From the NCBI RefSeq assembly GCF_003939025.1, contig NZ_RQIH01000010.1, positions 62,001 through 126,000 of the forward strand: 64,000 bases of DNA, written 5' to 3'. Source of the DNA: Rhizobium sophoriradicis. Lineage in GTDB: Bacteria > Pseudomonadota > Alphaproteobacteria > Rhizobiales > Rhizobiaceae. A program made the translations under genes and the position numbers. The notes under the pieces were generated by a model that saw only the letters and a program-made list of their open reading frames with translations, was not told the DNA's origin and ran no database searches. Below are positions 7,823-14,982 of this stretch, piece by piece (within the stretch, counting starts at the first letter, position 1; each line of letters starts with the position of its first letter).

Positions 7823-8353
7823 ATGCCTGTCTACGCGCTTGGCGGACTGACGCCGAAACTGCCGCCCGCCGGCCTCCACTGGATCGCCCCGGACGCCCAC
7901 GTCATCGGTAATATCGAGCTCGGCGGGAATGTCGGCATCTGGTTCGGCTCGGTGCTGCGCGGCGACAACGAGAAGATCACCATCGGCGCCGGCACCAACA
8001 TCCAGGAAGGCGTGATGGCCCATACCGACATGGGCTTTCCGCTGACGACGGGAGAGAACTGCACCATCGGACACCACGCCATCCTGCACGGCTGCACGCT
8101 CTGCGACAACGTGCTGATCGGCATGGGCGCGACCATCCTGAACGGCGCCAAGATCGGCAATAACTGCCTGGTCGGCGCCAATGCGCTCGTCACCGAAGGC
8201 AAGGAGTTTCCCGATAATTCGCTGATCGTCGGGGCTCCGGCGCGTGTCGTGCGGGTGCTCGATGAAGCGGCGGTGGAAGGCATCCGCCGCTCGGCGGAGA
8301 ATTATGTGAAGAATTGGCAGCGTTTTGCGCGGGATCTGAAGCAGATCGGGTGA
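7823..8353 (+). CDS. Gamma-carbonic anhydrase-like hexapeptide-repeat protein
   Basis: 176 residues forming a left-handed beta-helix of hexapeptide repeats from about residue 22 to 135 (VIGNIELGGNVGIW, ITIGAGTNIQEG, CTIGHHAILHGC, VLIGMGATILNG). Three His suited to bind Zn or Fe between subunits are visible: H67 in MAHTD and H84/H89 in GHHAILHG. This matches the YrdA/PaaY/gamma-CA group. The C-terminal helix ends RFARDLKQIG. It follows the FAH gene by 12 bp with a GAGGAG ribosome site. Carbonic anhydrase activity is not assured, as many relatives are acyl-CoA thioesterases or of unknown activity. Confidence 0.88.
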   Translation: MPVYALGGLTPKLPPAGLHWIAPDAHVIGNIELGGNVGIWFGSVLRGDNEKITIGAGTNIQEGVMAHTDMGFPLTTGENCTIGHHAILHGCTLCDNVLIGMGATILNGAKIGNNCLVGANALVTEGKEFPDNSLIVGAPARVVRVLDEAAVEGIRRSAENYVKNWQRFARDLKQIG

Positions 8354-8423
8354 TCGGCGGAAGGGCGGCAGGGCCATATTTTACCCTTCGCTTACGCGCC
8401 GTGCAGTCGCGGCGTGCCGTGAG

Positions 8424-8620
8424 GCCCCCTCATCCGCCCCTTCGGGCCACCAACCGGGGTCGAGCCACAGGTCTCGACCCGTCCTTCGGACCCCCGCTGG
8501 GGAGAAGGGGAGCAGGACGCGCTAACCTCATTCTCACATAAGTCTCAAGTGAAGCGAGACGCTGCCGCGATTCCGCTTCTCCCCGGCGGGGAGAAGATGC
8601 CGGCAGATGAGGGGGTGAGT
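8424..8620. repeat. RIME-like intergenic mosaic repeat
   Basis: The ends are inverted (CCCCCTCATC at 8424 and GATGAGGGGG near 8615), with internal hairpin pieces CTGGGGAGAAGGGGAG and CTTCTCCCCGGCGGGGAGAAG. The layout resembles the Rhizobium intergenic mosaic elements. It fills most of the 342 bp between the hexapeptide protein and the next gene. No coding potential is seen. Confidence 0.65.
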
Positions 8621-8695
8621 GGCAGCGACACCTCTGCAGTCAACAGCGACGTTAGCTGCGGTGGCGGCAATGGGGAATATCGCTGAAAAACTGCC

Positions 8696-9097
8696 TTATT
8701 CGGCCGCTTCCATGAACTGGCTTGCTCCAGACGAGGCGGCGAGCGCCCGAACCCTGGCTTCCGTCTTGGCGATCAACTGATAGAATTCGTCCTGCGCTTC
8801 GACATCCAGCTGTATGACGGCATTGACATCATCGGGCGTATCGCAAACACAGGCGACCGCCGAAATCGGACAGATGCCGCCGGGGTAACGCTTGCCTGTC
8901 CCCGTATAGGCGCGACGGCCCCAACGCTCGGAATAGACCGTTTCCTCTCGATCGAGGTGGAGGATCGTTCCCTTGCAGGCGGTCACAATGGCCGCCTTGC
9001 CGTAAGCGAACCAGTGATAGTTCAGCTTGCGGAGAATATATTTGCCAGTGATGTCTTCGCCAGCCAGTTCGGCAGGGTCTTCTATCATTCTGATCAT
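8696..9097 (-). CDS. Conserved-looking hypothetical protein
   Basis: 133 residues from MIRMIEDPAE, chosen because a GAGGAC ribosome site sits 7 bp upstream; a longer frame without such a site begins at 9184. The protein has a beta-rich N-terminal half (ITGKYILRKLNYHWFAYGKAA), two closely spaced Cys (VACVCDTPDD) plus two others (TACKG, GGICPIS), and an acidic helical tail. No signal peptide or membrane span. I do not recognise it. The 387 bp upstream (9098-9484) show no gene or repeat. Confidence 0.6.
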   Translation of the reverse strand: MIRMIEDPAELAGEDITGKYILRKLNYHWFAYGKAAIVTACKGTILHLDREETVYSERWGRRAYTGTGKRYPGGICPISAVACVCDTPDDVNAVIQLDVEAQDEFYQLIAKTEARVRALAASSGASQFMEAAE

Positions 9098-9484
9098 GAC
9101 GGCGTCCTCAGCGTCTGGGCAATATCCTTCAAGTCCTCTTGCGCAGCAAGACAAAAAACGCTGCTTTTGGAGGCACTTAGTCACAAAGTGTTTCCGATTC
9201 TTACATCATCCGCGTTTTTGGCAGCCTTTCGGATGCACAATTCTTCGTCGAATTTGCCGAGACCTGCACCCGCATCGCCTTCTCGCGCACGCAGTGATGT
9301 TATTGCGCTTCTCTACTCAGGCTTGATATGCACCGATAACGGCCTGAAAACTGCACCGATCTCCGCCAATCGGAAGCATCGAAGAGACCGCAGGGACGGT
9401 GCGGGAGACTTTCTGCTAGATCGGATGGCCAGGCGAGCGGGCCGACCGCGCCAAGCATCTTGGCGTTTGGACGACGCGTCGGGT

Positions 9485-10057
9485 TCAGGAGAATTCGCCG
9501 GCGCGGGGACCGGCAAGCGTCACCCGCCAGCCGGTTCGCGATTGAAAATCCTGAGTGGCCAAAAACGTATAGCCCGTCGTGCGCCAGAGTCTGACGGCGC
9601 TTGTGAGATTGTCGAGCACGTAATCGCCACCGTCTGTGCGGGCAATAAGAACGACGTGATTTTGATCATGCGGGCCGATGACCACGGAAAGCGCCAGCCT
9701 GTTTGACGGAAAACCAGCGTCGATCAGGTCCTTCATCTTCTGGAGGGCGTAGTCCTCACAGTCGCCCCGGCCGGCAACCGGCAGAGACCAGGCATCCCCG
9801 TGGGAAGACGGACGATCTTCCGCGGGGATGATGCGTCCATTGACCGCCCGATTGACCTTTTGAAGCAGCGTTATGCCTGCCGCGTCGTGCAGCTGTTGAG
9901 CCGCCACCCTGCCGCACAGCCACTTATACTTGGCGCAGGCCGCCGCGAATCCCACGGGCGCGCCGATACTTCTCGTCACAGGCAAGGAGGATCCGGCAAC
10001 AGCCTGAAAAGGCACAAGAAAGGACAAAATGGCAGCGAGAGAAAAGAGACGCTTCAT
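9485..10057 (-). CDS. Transglutaminase-like cysteine proteinase (BTLCP, DUF920/peptidase C93)
   Basis: 190 residues from MKRLFSLAAI with a Sec signal peptide cut near AVAGS. The catalytic triad of the bacterial transglutaminase-like cysteine proteinase family is visible: Cys in GRGDCEDYALQK, His in PHDQNHVVLIAR and Asp in GGDYVLDNLTSA. Relatives (LapG type) are periplasmic proteases, which with LapD cleave surface adhesins in other bacteria; no lapD partner or large adhesin is next to it here. It is divergent from a secreted repeat protein at 10249, across an AT-rich 190-bp region. Confidence 0.88.
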   Translation of the reverse strand: MKRLFSLAAILSFLVPFQAVAGSSLPVTRSIGAPVGFAAACAKYKWLCGRVAAQQLHDAAGITLLQKVNRAVNGRIIPAEDRPSSHGDAWSLPVAGRGDCEDYALQKMKDLIDAGFPSNRLALSVVIGPHDQNHVVLIARTDGGDYVLDNLTSAVRLWRTTGYTFLATQDFQSRTGWRVTLAGPRAGEFS

Positions 10058-10248
10058 AGCCGATTCCCCATATTTACGCCTCAACAGTAACACGGTCGAG
10101 ATAAAAATTTATTAAAATTTTATACTTGCGAATTTAACCGTAATATCTAATGAGAACAGATTAACTATCGTTTATTCTTCCGATTAATAGACCGTTAGTA
10201 TAAACACTCTCCCAATTAACATTCGGTTAACCTTGGGAGACGATTGAA

Positions 10249-11310
10249 ATGAGCAGCAGAGCATCGAAATTCAGCGTGGCCGTTGCTTTCCTTATGGCAA
10301 GCAGCAGCTTGACCGTGGCAGCCCCGACAGTCGTTAATTGCAATACCGCCGTGCGCGGCACGCTCGAATACCGGCTGTGCATGCCGACCAGATCAATATC
10401 CCCAGGCAATCCGAACGACAGCGACCGCAGCAGCAATGGCATTGGCGGCAAGAAGACGTCGAGCAGCAGCTCGACTGCGCAGACCGGCGGCAAGAGTGGC
10501 GGCGGCAGTCAGGTTGCGAACGACGGCGGAAAGAACACCGACGAGGGCGAGGGCAATGATGACCCCGGAAAGGACGACAATGACGGCCCTGGCACGGGTG
10601 ACAATGACGGCCCCGGAAAGGGCGACAATGACCACCATGGTAAGGGTGGCAAAGACCACCACGGCAAGGGTGGCAAAGACCACCACGGTAAGGATGGTAA
10701 AGACCACCACGGCAAGGACGGTAAAGACCACCACGGCAAGGATGGCAAAGACCACCATGGTAAGGATGGCAAAGACCACCACGGCAAAGATGGCCACGGG
10801 AAAGACAACCATGGTGGCAAGGACCGCGATCATCACGGCAACGACAAAGGCGACAAAGGCGGTACCGATAAGAGCGACAACGGCGGCTCTGGCAAGAACG
10901 ACAATGGCAGTTCCGGCAAGAGCGATGACGGCGGTTCCGGCAAGAGCGACAATGGCGGCTCCGACAAGAGCGACAATGGCGGTTCCGGCAAGAGCGACAA
11001 TGGCGGTTCCGGCAAGAGCGACAACGGCGGTTCCGGCAAGAGCGATAACGGCGGTTCCGACAAGAGCGACAATGGCGGTTCCGACAAGAACGACAATGGT
11101 GGTTCCGGCAAGAGCGACAATGGCGGTTCCGACAAGAGCGATAACGGCGGTTCCGACAAGAGCGACAATGGCGGTTCCGACAAGAGCGATAACGGCGGTT
11201 CCGACAAGAGCGGCAATGGTGGCTCAGACAAAAGCGACAATGGTGGTTCCGACAAGAGCGATAATGGCGGCTCCGGCAAAGGCGGTTCCGGCAAGGGCGG
11301 ACCGAACTGA
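10249..11310 (+). CDS. Secreted low-complexity protein with His-rich and Gly/Ser/Asp octapeptide repeats
   Basis: 353 residues with an N-terminal signal peptide cut after about residue 25 (LTVAAP). A short ordinary stretch with two Cys follows. Residues about 120-190 hold seven octapeptides of the KDHHGKDG type, and residues about 205-345 hold sixteen of the GGSDKSDN/GGSGKSDN type; both have a 24-bp DNA period. Paired His in each first-block unit suggest Zn, Ni or Cu binding outside the cell. It lies beside the zinc regulator and uptake genes but has no Zur box that I can see. A strong terminator follows. Repeat number is expected to vary between strains. Confidence 0.75.
   Translation: MSSRASKFSVAVAFLMASSSLTVAAPTVVNCNTAVRGTLEYRLCMPTRSISPGNPNDSDRSSNGIGGKKTSSSSSTAQTGGKSGGGSQVANDGGKNTDEGEGNDDPGKDDNDGPGTGDNDGPGKGDNDHHGKGGKDHHGKGGKDHHGKDGKDHHGKDGKDHHGKDGKDHHGKDGKDHHGKDGHGKDNHGGKDRDHHGNDKGDKGGTDKSDNGGSGKNDNGSSGKSDDGGSGKSDNGGSDKSDNGGSGKSDNGGSGKSDNGGSGKSDNGGSDKSDNGGSDKNDNGGSGKSDNGGSDKSDNGGSDKSDNGGSDKSDNGGSDKSGNGGSDKSDNGGSDKSDNGGSGKGGSGKGGPN
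10620..10800 (+). repeat. 24-bp tandem repeats coding His-rich octapeptides
   Basis: About seven in-frame copies of a 24-bp unit (core GGCAAAGACCACCACGG) encoding KDHHGKDG or KDHHGKGG. Unit differences are mostly synonymous (AAG GAT GGT / AAG GAC GGT), showing expansion with selection to keep the peptide. Confidence 0.85.
10866..11300 (+). repeat. 24-bp tandem repeats coding GGSDKSDN octapeptides
   Basis: About sixteen in-frame copies of a 24-bp unit (GGCGGTTCCGACAAGAGCGA, then CAAT) encoding GGS(D/G)KSDN, with two truncated units at the 3' end. The pattern explains the long antisense frames in this stretch, which are shadows. No spacers of equal length are present, so it is not a CRISPR array. 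Confidence 0.85.
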
Positions 11311-11333
11311 GCTTGTCATTGCAGAGCCGCTCG

Positions 11334-11366
11334 AGGTGAGGCCGGTCTCCGGCCTCACCTTTCTTA
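11334..11366 (+). terminator. Intrinsic terminator after the repeat protein
   Basis: AGGTGAGGCCGG, loop TCT, CCGGCCTCACCT: a perfect 12-bp stem followed by TTCTT, 24 bp after the stop codon at 11310. Confidence 0.85.
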
Positions 11367-11400
11367 GGTCATCGCTTGAAGCTAAGCAGGTAAGTCATTC

Positions 11401-11448
11401 ACCGCGCGGACGCGCGGTGGCTGGATTCCTGTGAGGAGCACAGGAATG
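11401..11448. repeat. Partial copy of a palindromic dispersed repeat
   Basis: ACCGCGCGGACGCGCGGT palindrome followed by CTGGATTCCTGTGAGGAGCA and CAGGAATG, a 27-of-28 match to the arm at 36601-36628. It lies between the repeat protein and the zur gene and shows that the element recurs in this genome. Confidence 0.75.
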
Positions 11449-11531
11449 AGGCTGGAGAGGCGGGCGCTTCCCCACAAATTTTCGGTCAGCGCAATGGGAT
11501 AACATGCCAAGAATACCTTGGAACAAGTCAC

Positions 11532-11930
11532 TTACGCCGCGCAGGTCTCGCAAAGGCCGCGGATCTCGATCGTCGTCTTCTCCGGCTTGAACTTCTGCCC
11601 GCGCACCCAGGCCATCAGCCGGTGGTCGACCTCATGGTCGTGGAACTCCATCACCTGGCCGCAGCTTTCGCAGATGGCGAAGGCGACGATGCCGTGGCTG
11701 TGGCAATTCTCGCCGGGATGGGCGCAGGCGACGAAGGAATTGATGCTTTCCAGCCGATGCACGACGCCGTATTCGAGCAGCTTCTCCAACGCCCGGTAGA
11801 CCTGCAGCGGCGCGCGAAAACCGTGATCGCGCAGCTTGTCGAGGATGGTATAGGCGCTGAGCGGCCCTTCGGCCTTTTCGAGCACGTCGAAGACCAGCGA
11901 CTGGTTCTTGGTCAATTGCGGTGTCGTCAT
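11532..11930 (-). CDS. zur: Zinc uptake regulator Zur (Fur family)
   Basis: 132-residue Fur-family repressor. The N-terminal winged helix spans about residues 5-80 (APLQVYRALEKLLEYGVVHR as recognition region). The C-terminal dimerisation domain contains the two CxxC structural zinc pairs CESC and CETC and the regulatory metal ligands HPGENCHSHG and EFHDHEVDH. It should bind GTNATNNNATAAC-type sites when zinc-loaded and repress zinc import. Its start overlaps the znuB stop by 4 bp, so it is the last gene of znuC-znuB-zur and autoregulated through the shared promoter at 13733-13767. Confidence 0.95.
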   Translation of the reverse strand: MTTPQLTKNQSLVFDVLEKAEGPLSAYTILDKLRDHGFRAPLQVYRALEKLLEYGVVHRLESINSFVACAHPGENCHSHGIVAFAICESCGQVMEFHDHEVDHRLMAWVRGQKFKPEKTTIEIRGLCETCAA

Positions 11931-12742
11931 GAGCCTTGTCCTTGCATGACCGCGCGATGGCGCCTGACGGGAAGCAGGCTGAGAATGAAGAGAATGAGCG
12001 CCGTAACCACGATCGAAGGCCCCGACGGCGTGTCATAGGTGAGCGAACCGAACAGCCCGCCGACGACGGCCGCCGCGCCGATCAGCGAGGCTAACACTGC
12101 CATGATCTCCGGCGTAAGCGAGAAACGTCGCGCCGCAGCCGCCGGAATGATCAGCAGCGAAGTGATCAGCATGATACCGACGATCTTCATGGCGATGGCA
12201 ATGACGACGGCCATCAGTAGCATGAAGAGCAGCCGCGCCCGCTCGGGTCTCAGCCCCTCGGCTTCGGCAAGCTCGGCATTGACGGTTGCCGCCAGCAGCG
12301 GCCGCCAGAGCCAGGCGAGCGCCGCGAGCACGAACAAGCCGCCGCCCCAGATCAGCGCGATGTCGGTCCTGGAAACGGCGAGGATATCGCCGAACAGAAA
12401 GGCGATAAGATCGATCCTGACCCAGCTCATGAAGGCGACCATGACCAGGCCGATCGCCAGCGTTGCATGCGAGAGGATGCCGAGCAGCGCATCGGCCGAC
12501 AGCGCCTGACGCTTCTGCAGGAAGAGCAGCAGCACCGAAACGAGAGCTGCGACCGCGAAGACGGCGAGCGTCAGGTTGAGTTCGAAGAGCAGCGACAGCG
12601 CCACGCCGAGCAACGCCGAATGAGCGATCGTATCGCCAAAATAGGCCATCCGCCGCCAGATGATGAAGCAGCCGAGCGGTCCCGTCGTCAGCGCCAGCCC
12701 GACACCGGCAAGGATGGCGCGCACGAAGAAATCGTCAAGCAT
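11927..12742 (-). CDS. znuB: Zinc ABC transporter permease ZnuB
   Basis: 271 residues from MLDDFFVRAI, starting inside the znuC tail (8-bp overlap); a longer frame upstream is the His-coding tail of znuC read in another phase. The ABC-3 family permease has about eight membrane spans, with the conserved MAYFGDTIAHSALLGVAL segment near residue 33 and KIVGIMLITSLLIIPAA near the end that forms the contact with the ATPase. It forms the inner-membrane channel for Zn2+ delivered by ZnuA. It is co-transcribed with znuC and zur. Confidence 0.95.
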   Translation of the reverse strand: MLDDFFVRAILAGVGLALTTGPLGCFIIWRRMAYFGDTIAHSALLGVALSLLFELNLTLAVFAVAALVSVLLLFLQKRQALSADALLGILSHATLAIGLVMVAFMSWVRIDLIAFLFGDILAVSRTDIALIWGGGLFVLAALAWLWRPLLAATVNAELAEAEGLRPERARLLFMLLMAVVIAIAMKIVGIMLITSLLIIPAAAARRFSLTPEIMAVLASLIGAAAVVGGLFGSLTYDTPSGPSIVVTALILFILSLLPVRRHRAVMQGQGS

Positions 12743-13694
12743 GGCGGCCCTCCCCGCTGCGGGAATGGGCGTGTTCATGCGCATGATCGTGTGCGTGATG
12801 ACCATCGCGAGCATGAGCATGCGCGTGCTCATGCCCATCATGTGCGTGCTCATGGGTGCCATGAGCGTGCCCATGCCCATCATGTGCGTGATGGCCGTCC
12901 TCGGGATGGCAATGATCCGTCACGGAACCATCGGCATGGCGCACGCGACCGTCCGGCAGATGCGTGTGATCGTGGTGATGGCTGTAGACGGCAAGCGTCT
13001 GGGCAGCACGGCTGCCGAACAGGCGGACATATTCCGGGCTGCGGCTGACGGCCTCCGGCGTGCCGCGGCAGCAGACGTGACCGTTGAGGCAGATCACCGT
13101 GTCGGTCTCCGCCATGACCACGTGCAGATCGTGCGAGATCAGCAGGATGCCGCAGCCGCTGGCGTTGCGGATCGATTTGATCAGGTCGTAAAGCGCGATT
13201 TCGCCGGAGAAATCCACGCCCTGCACCGGCTCGTCGAGCACCAGCAAATCGGGCTTGCGGGCGATCGCCCGCGCCATCAGCGCCCTTTGGAACTCGCCGC
13301 CGGAGAGATGCTGCACCTCCGCATCGATCATATGGGCGATGCCGGCAGCTTCGAGGGCTGCCTGCATGTCGCCCTGCGGCAGCGGGCCGGTCAGCGTCAT
13401 CAGTCGGCGCACCGACAGCGGCAGCGTCCAGTCGATCGAAAGCTTCTGCGGGACATAGCCGACCTTGAGGCCGGCCAGCCGCTCCACCCTGCCCTCGTCA
13501 GGCTTCAACACGCCGATCGCTGCCTTGGCGCTCGTCGATTTGCCCGAGCCGTTCGGCCCGATCAGCGTGACGATTTCGCCGCGTGACACGGAAAACTCGA
13601 CGCCGCGCACCAGCCAGCGGCCGCCGCGCAGGACGCCGACATTCTCGAGCGAGACCAGCGGTTCGCCCTTCTTGTTTGCGGGAGAGAGCATCAA
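12735..13694 (-). CDS. znuC: Zinc ABC transporter ATP-binding protein ZnuC with His-rich tail
   Basis: 319 residues, longer than typical ZnuC (about 250) because of a C-terminal extension. The ATPase core shows Walker A GPNGSGKST, signature LSGGEFQRALMARA, Walker B LLVLDEPVQGVD and the H-loop LLISHDLH. From about residue 240 the tail contains nearly thirty His interspersed with Asp, Gly and Ala (for example HAHDGHEHAHAH), likely a cytoplasmic zinc store or sensor. First gene of the znuC-znuB-zur operon, divergent from znuA, with two Zur boxes between them. Confidence 0.95.
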   Translation of the reverse strand: MMLSPANKKGEPLVSLENVGVLRGGRWLVRGVEFSVSRGEIVTLIGPNGSGKSTSAKAAIGVLKPDEGRVERLAGLKVGYVPQKLSIDWTLPLSVRRLMTLTGPLPQGDMQAALEAAGIAHMIDAEVQHLSGGEFQRALMARAIARKPDLLVLDEPVQGVDFSGEIALYDLIKSIRNASGCGILLISHDLHVVMAETDTVICLNGHVCCRGTPEAVSRSPEYVRLFGSRAAQTLAVYSHHHDHTHLPDGRVRHADGSVTDHCHPEDGHHAHDGHGHAHGTHEHAHDGHEHAHAHARDGHHAHDHAHEHAHSRSGEGRHA

Positions 13695-13732
13695 ATTTTC
13701 CGACAGCGCTGTTGCATCCTGCTATTGCACAC

Positions 13733-13745
13733 GTTATAGCATAAC
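13733..13745. promoter_or_regulatory. zur: Putative Zur box A
   Basis: GTTATAGCATAAC, a perfect inverted repeat GTTAT-N3-ATAAC in the znuC/znuA divergent region. It is 38 bp upstream of the znuC start, with its start 22 bp from that of box B, i.e. about two helical turns. Confidence 0.75.
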
Positions 13746-13754
13746 GCAATTGAT

Positions 13755-13767
13755 GTAATAACATAAC
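13755..13767. promoter_or_regulatory. zur: Putative Zur box B
   Basis: GTAATAACATAAC, same GTNAT-N3-ATAAC pattern as box A. It lies 25 bp upstream of the znuA start and fits control of znuA. The extended site ATGTAATAACATAACACT matches the site before the CobW-like gene at 15 of 18 positions. Confidence 0.75.
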
Positions 13768-13792
13768 ACTTGCAATTCAAGCGGAGCACCTG

Positions 13793-14869
13793 ATGAAACG
13801 CGCCCTGAGGCCTCTGAAAACGTGGGCCTTCAATGTCCCGGCAGTCCTCTCCATTCCGGCTTTGGCGATCCCCGCTTTGCTCTTTGCCGGCACGATCCGG
13901 GCGGCCGACGCGCCGGTCGTCGTCACCTCGATCAAGCCAATCCATTCGCTCGTTTCGGCGATCATGCAGGGTGTGGGCGAACCGGAGCTGATCGTCGATG
14001 GCAGCGCTTCCCCGCACACCTACAGCCTGAAGCCGTCGAATGCTCGCGCGCTGCAGGAGGCCAAGGTCGTCTTCTGGGTCGGGCCGAACCTGGAAGCATT
14101 CCTGGAAAAGCCGCTCGAAGCGCTGGGCTCGAACGCCAGCGTCGTCGAGCTGGAGAATGCGCCGGGGCTGACCAAGCTGCCCTTCCGCGAAGGCGGCGCC
14201 TTCGAGGCGCATGATGACGGCGACCATGAAACCGCCGCGGCTGATGACCACGGACATGAAGCCGCCGGCACCGGCCATGACGGTGGCCACGGACATGAGG
14301 AAAACCACGCCCATCACGACGATCACGAAGAGCACGAACACGGGCATGGCGCCTTCGATACGCATCTCTGGCTAGACCCGATGAATGCGAAGGCGATGGC
14401 CGCCGTGATCACCACGACGCTGGTCGCCGCCGATCCCGCCAATGCCCTGACCTATCAGGCCAATGCCAAGGCACTGGATGACAGGCTGATGGCGCTGGAC
14501 AAGGAGATTGCTGCGACGGTCGCCCCGGTCAAGGACAAGCCCTTCGTCGTCTTCCATGATGCCTACCAATATTTCGAGCATCGCTACGGCATCCGCGTCG
14601 CCGGCTCGATCACCGTCAGCCCGGAAACCATTCCCGGCGCCGAGCGCGTCTCGGAAATCCACCGCAAGGTCGGCGAACTCGGCGCAACCTGCGTCTTTGC
14701 CGAACCGCAATTCGAGCCGCGCCTCGTCAATGTCGTCATCGAGGGCACCAGCGCCAGATCCGGCGTGCTCGACCCCGAAGCGGCGACGCTGAAGGCCGGC
14801 CCCGATCTCTACTTCACCCTCATGCGCGGCATCGCCGAGAGCATGAAGGCCTGCCTCTCCAGCGCATGA
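13793..14869 (+). CDS. znuA: Zinc ABC transporter periplasmic binding protein ZnuA
   Basis: 358 residues. An N-terminal signal sequence (about residues 10-38, ending near IRAAD) directs it to the periplasm. Cluster A-I metal-binding fold: metal His candidates in SPHTYSLKPS, FDTHLWLDP and YQYFEHRYG. Between the first two lies a long loop (about residues 138-185) very rich in His, Asp and Glu (HGHEENHAHHDDHEEHEHGH), diagnostic of zinc rather than manganese binding proteins. Divergent from znuCB-zur and under Zur box B. A terminator follows at 14898-14936. Confidence 0.95.
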   Translation: MKRALRPLKTWAFNVPAVLSIPALAIPALLFAGTIRAADAPVVVTSIKPIHSLVSAIMQGVGEPELIVDGSASPHTYSLKPSNARALQEAKVVFWVGPNLEAFLEKPLEALGSNASVVELENAPGLTKLPFREGGAFEAHDDGDHETAAADDHGHEAAGTGHDGGHGHEENHAHHDDHEEHEHGHGAFDTHLWLDPMNAKAMAAVITTTLVAADPANALTYQANAKALDDRLMALDKEIAATVAPVKDKPFVVFHDAYQYFEHRYGIRVAGSITVSPETIPGAERVSEIHRKVGELGATCVFAEPQFEPRLVNVVIEGTSARSGVLDPEAATLKAGPDLYFTLMRGIAESMKACLSSA

Positions 14870-14897
14870 TTGCCGTGCAATCTCCTGGAGAGAGCTG

Positions 14898-14936
14898 AGG
14901 CGGAAAGAGGCGGATGACCCCGTTCCGCCTTTTTTC
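14898..14936 (+). terminator. Intrinsic terminator after znuA
   Basis: AGGCGGAA (14898-14905) pairs with TTCCGCCT (14923-14930) and is followed by TTTTT. It separates znuA from the next gene, which has its own Zur box. Confidence 0.75.
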
Positions 14937-14948
14937 GGTTCAATGCAT

Positions 14949-14961
14949 GTAATGATATAAC
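14949..14961. promoter_or_regulatory. zur: Putative Zur box C
   Basis: GTAATGATATAAC, fitting GTNAT-N3-ATAAC, 21 bp upstream of the CobW-like gene start at 14983. It is flanked on both sides by AT-rich bases as in box B. It argues that the GTPase is part of the low-zinc regulon. Confidence 0.75.
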
Positions 14962-14982
14962 ATTAATATCGATGAGGTTTCC

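Noticed and set aside
7073..8377. 434-residue antisense frame over the FAH and gamma-carbonic-anhydrase genes
   Set aside because: Both opposite genes have clear family motifs; the antisense composition is that of a shadow frame in GC-rich DNA.
10393..11294. Long antisense frames (Pro/Leu/Ser-rich and Val/Thr-rich)
   Set aside because: They are translations of the tandem repeats in other frames and have no start signals.
10620..11300. Possible CRISPR or minisatellite array
   Set aside because: The 24-bp units are contiguous, in frame and code for conserved octapeptides; there are no unique spacers.
12742..12883. Longer start for ZnuB with a Met/Thr-rich N-terminus
   Set aside because: That part is the His-rich tail of znuC read out of frame; the normal ABC-3 start is at 12742.
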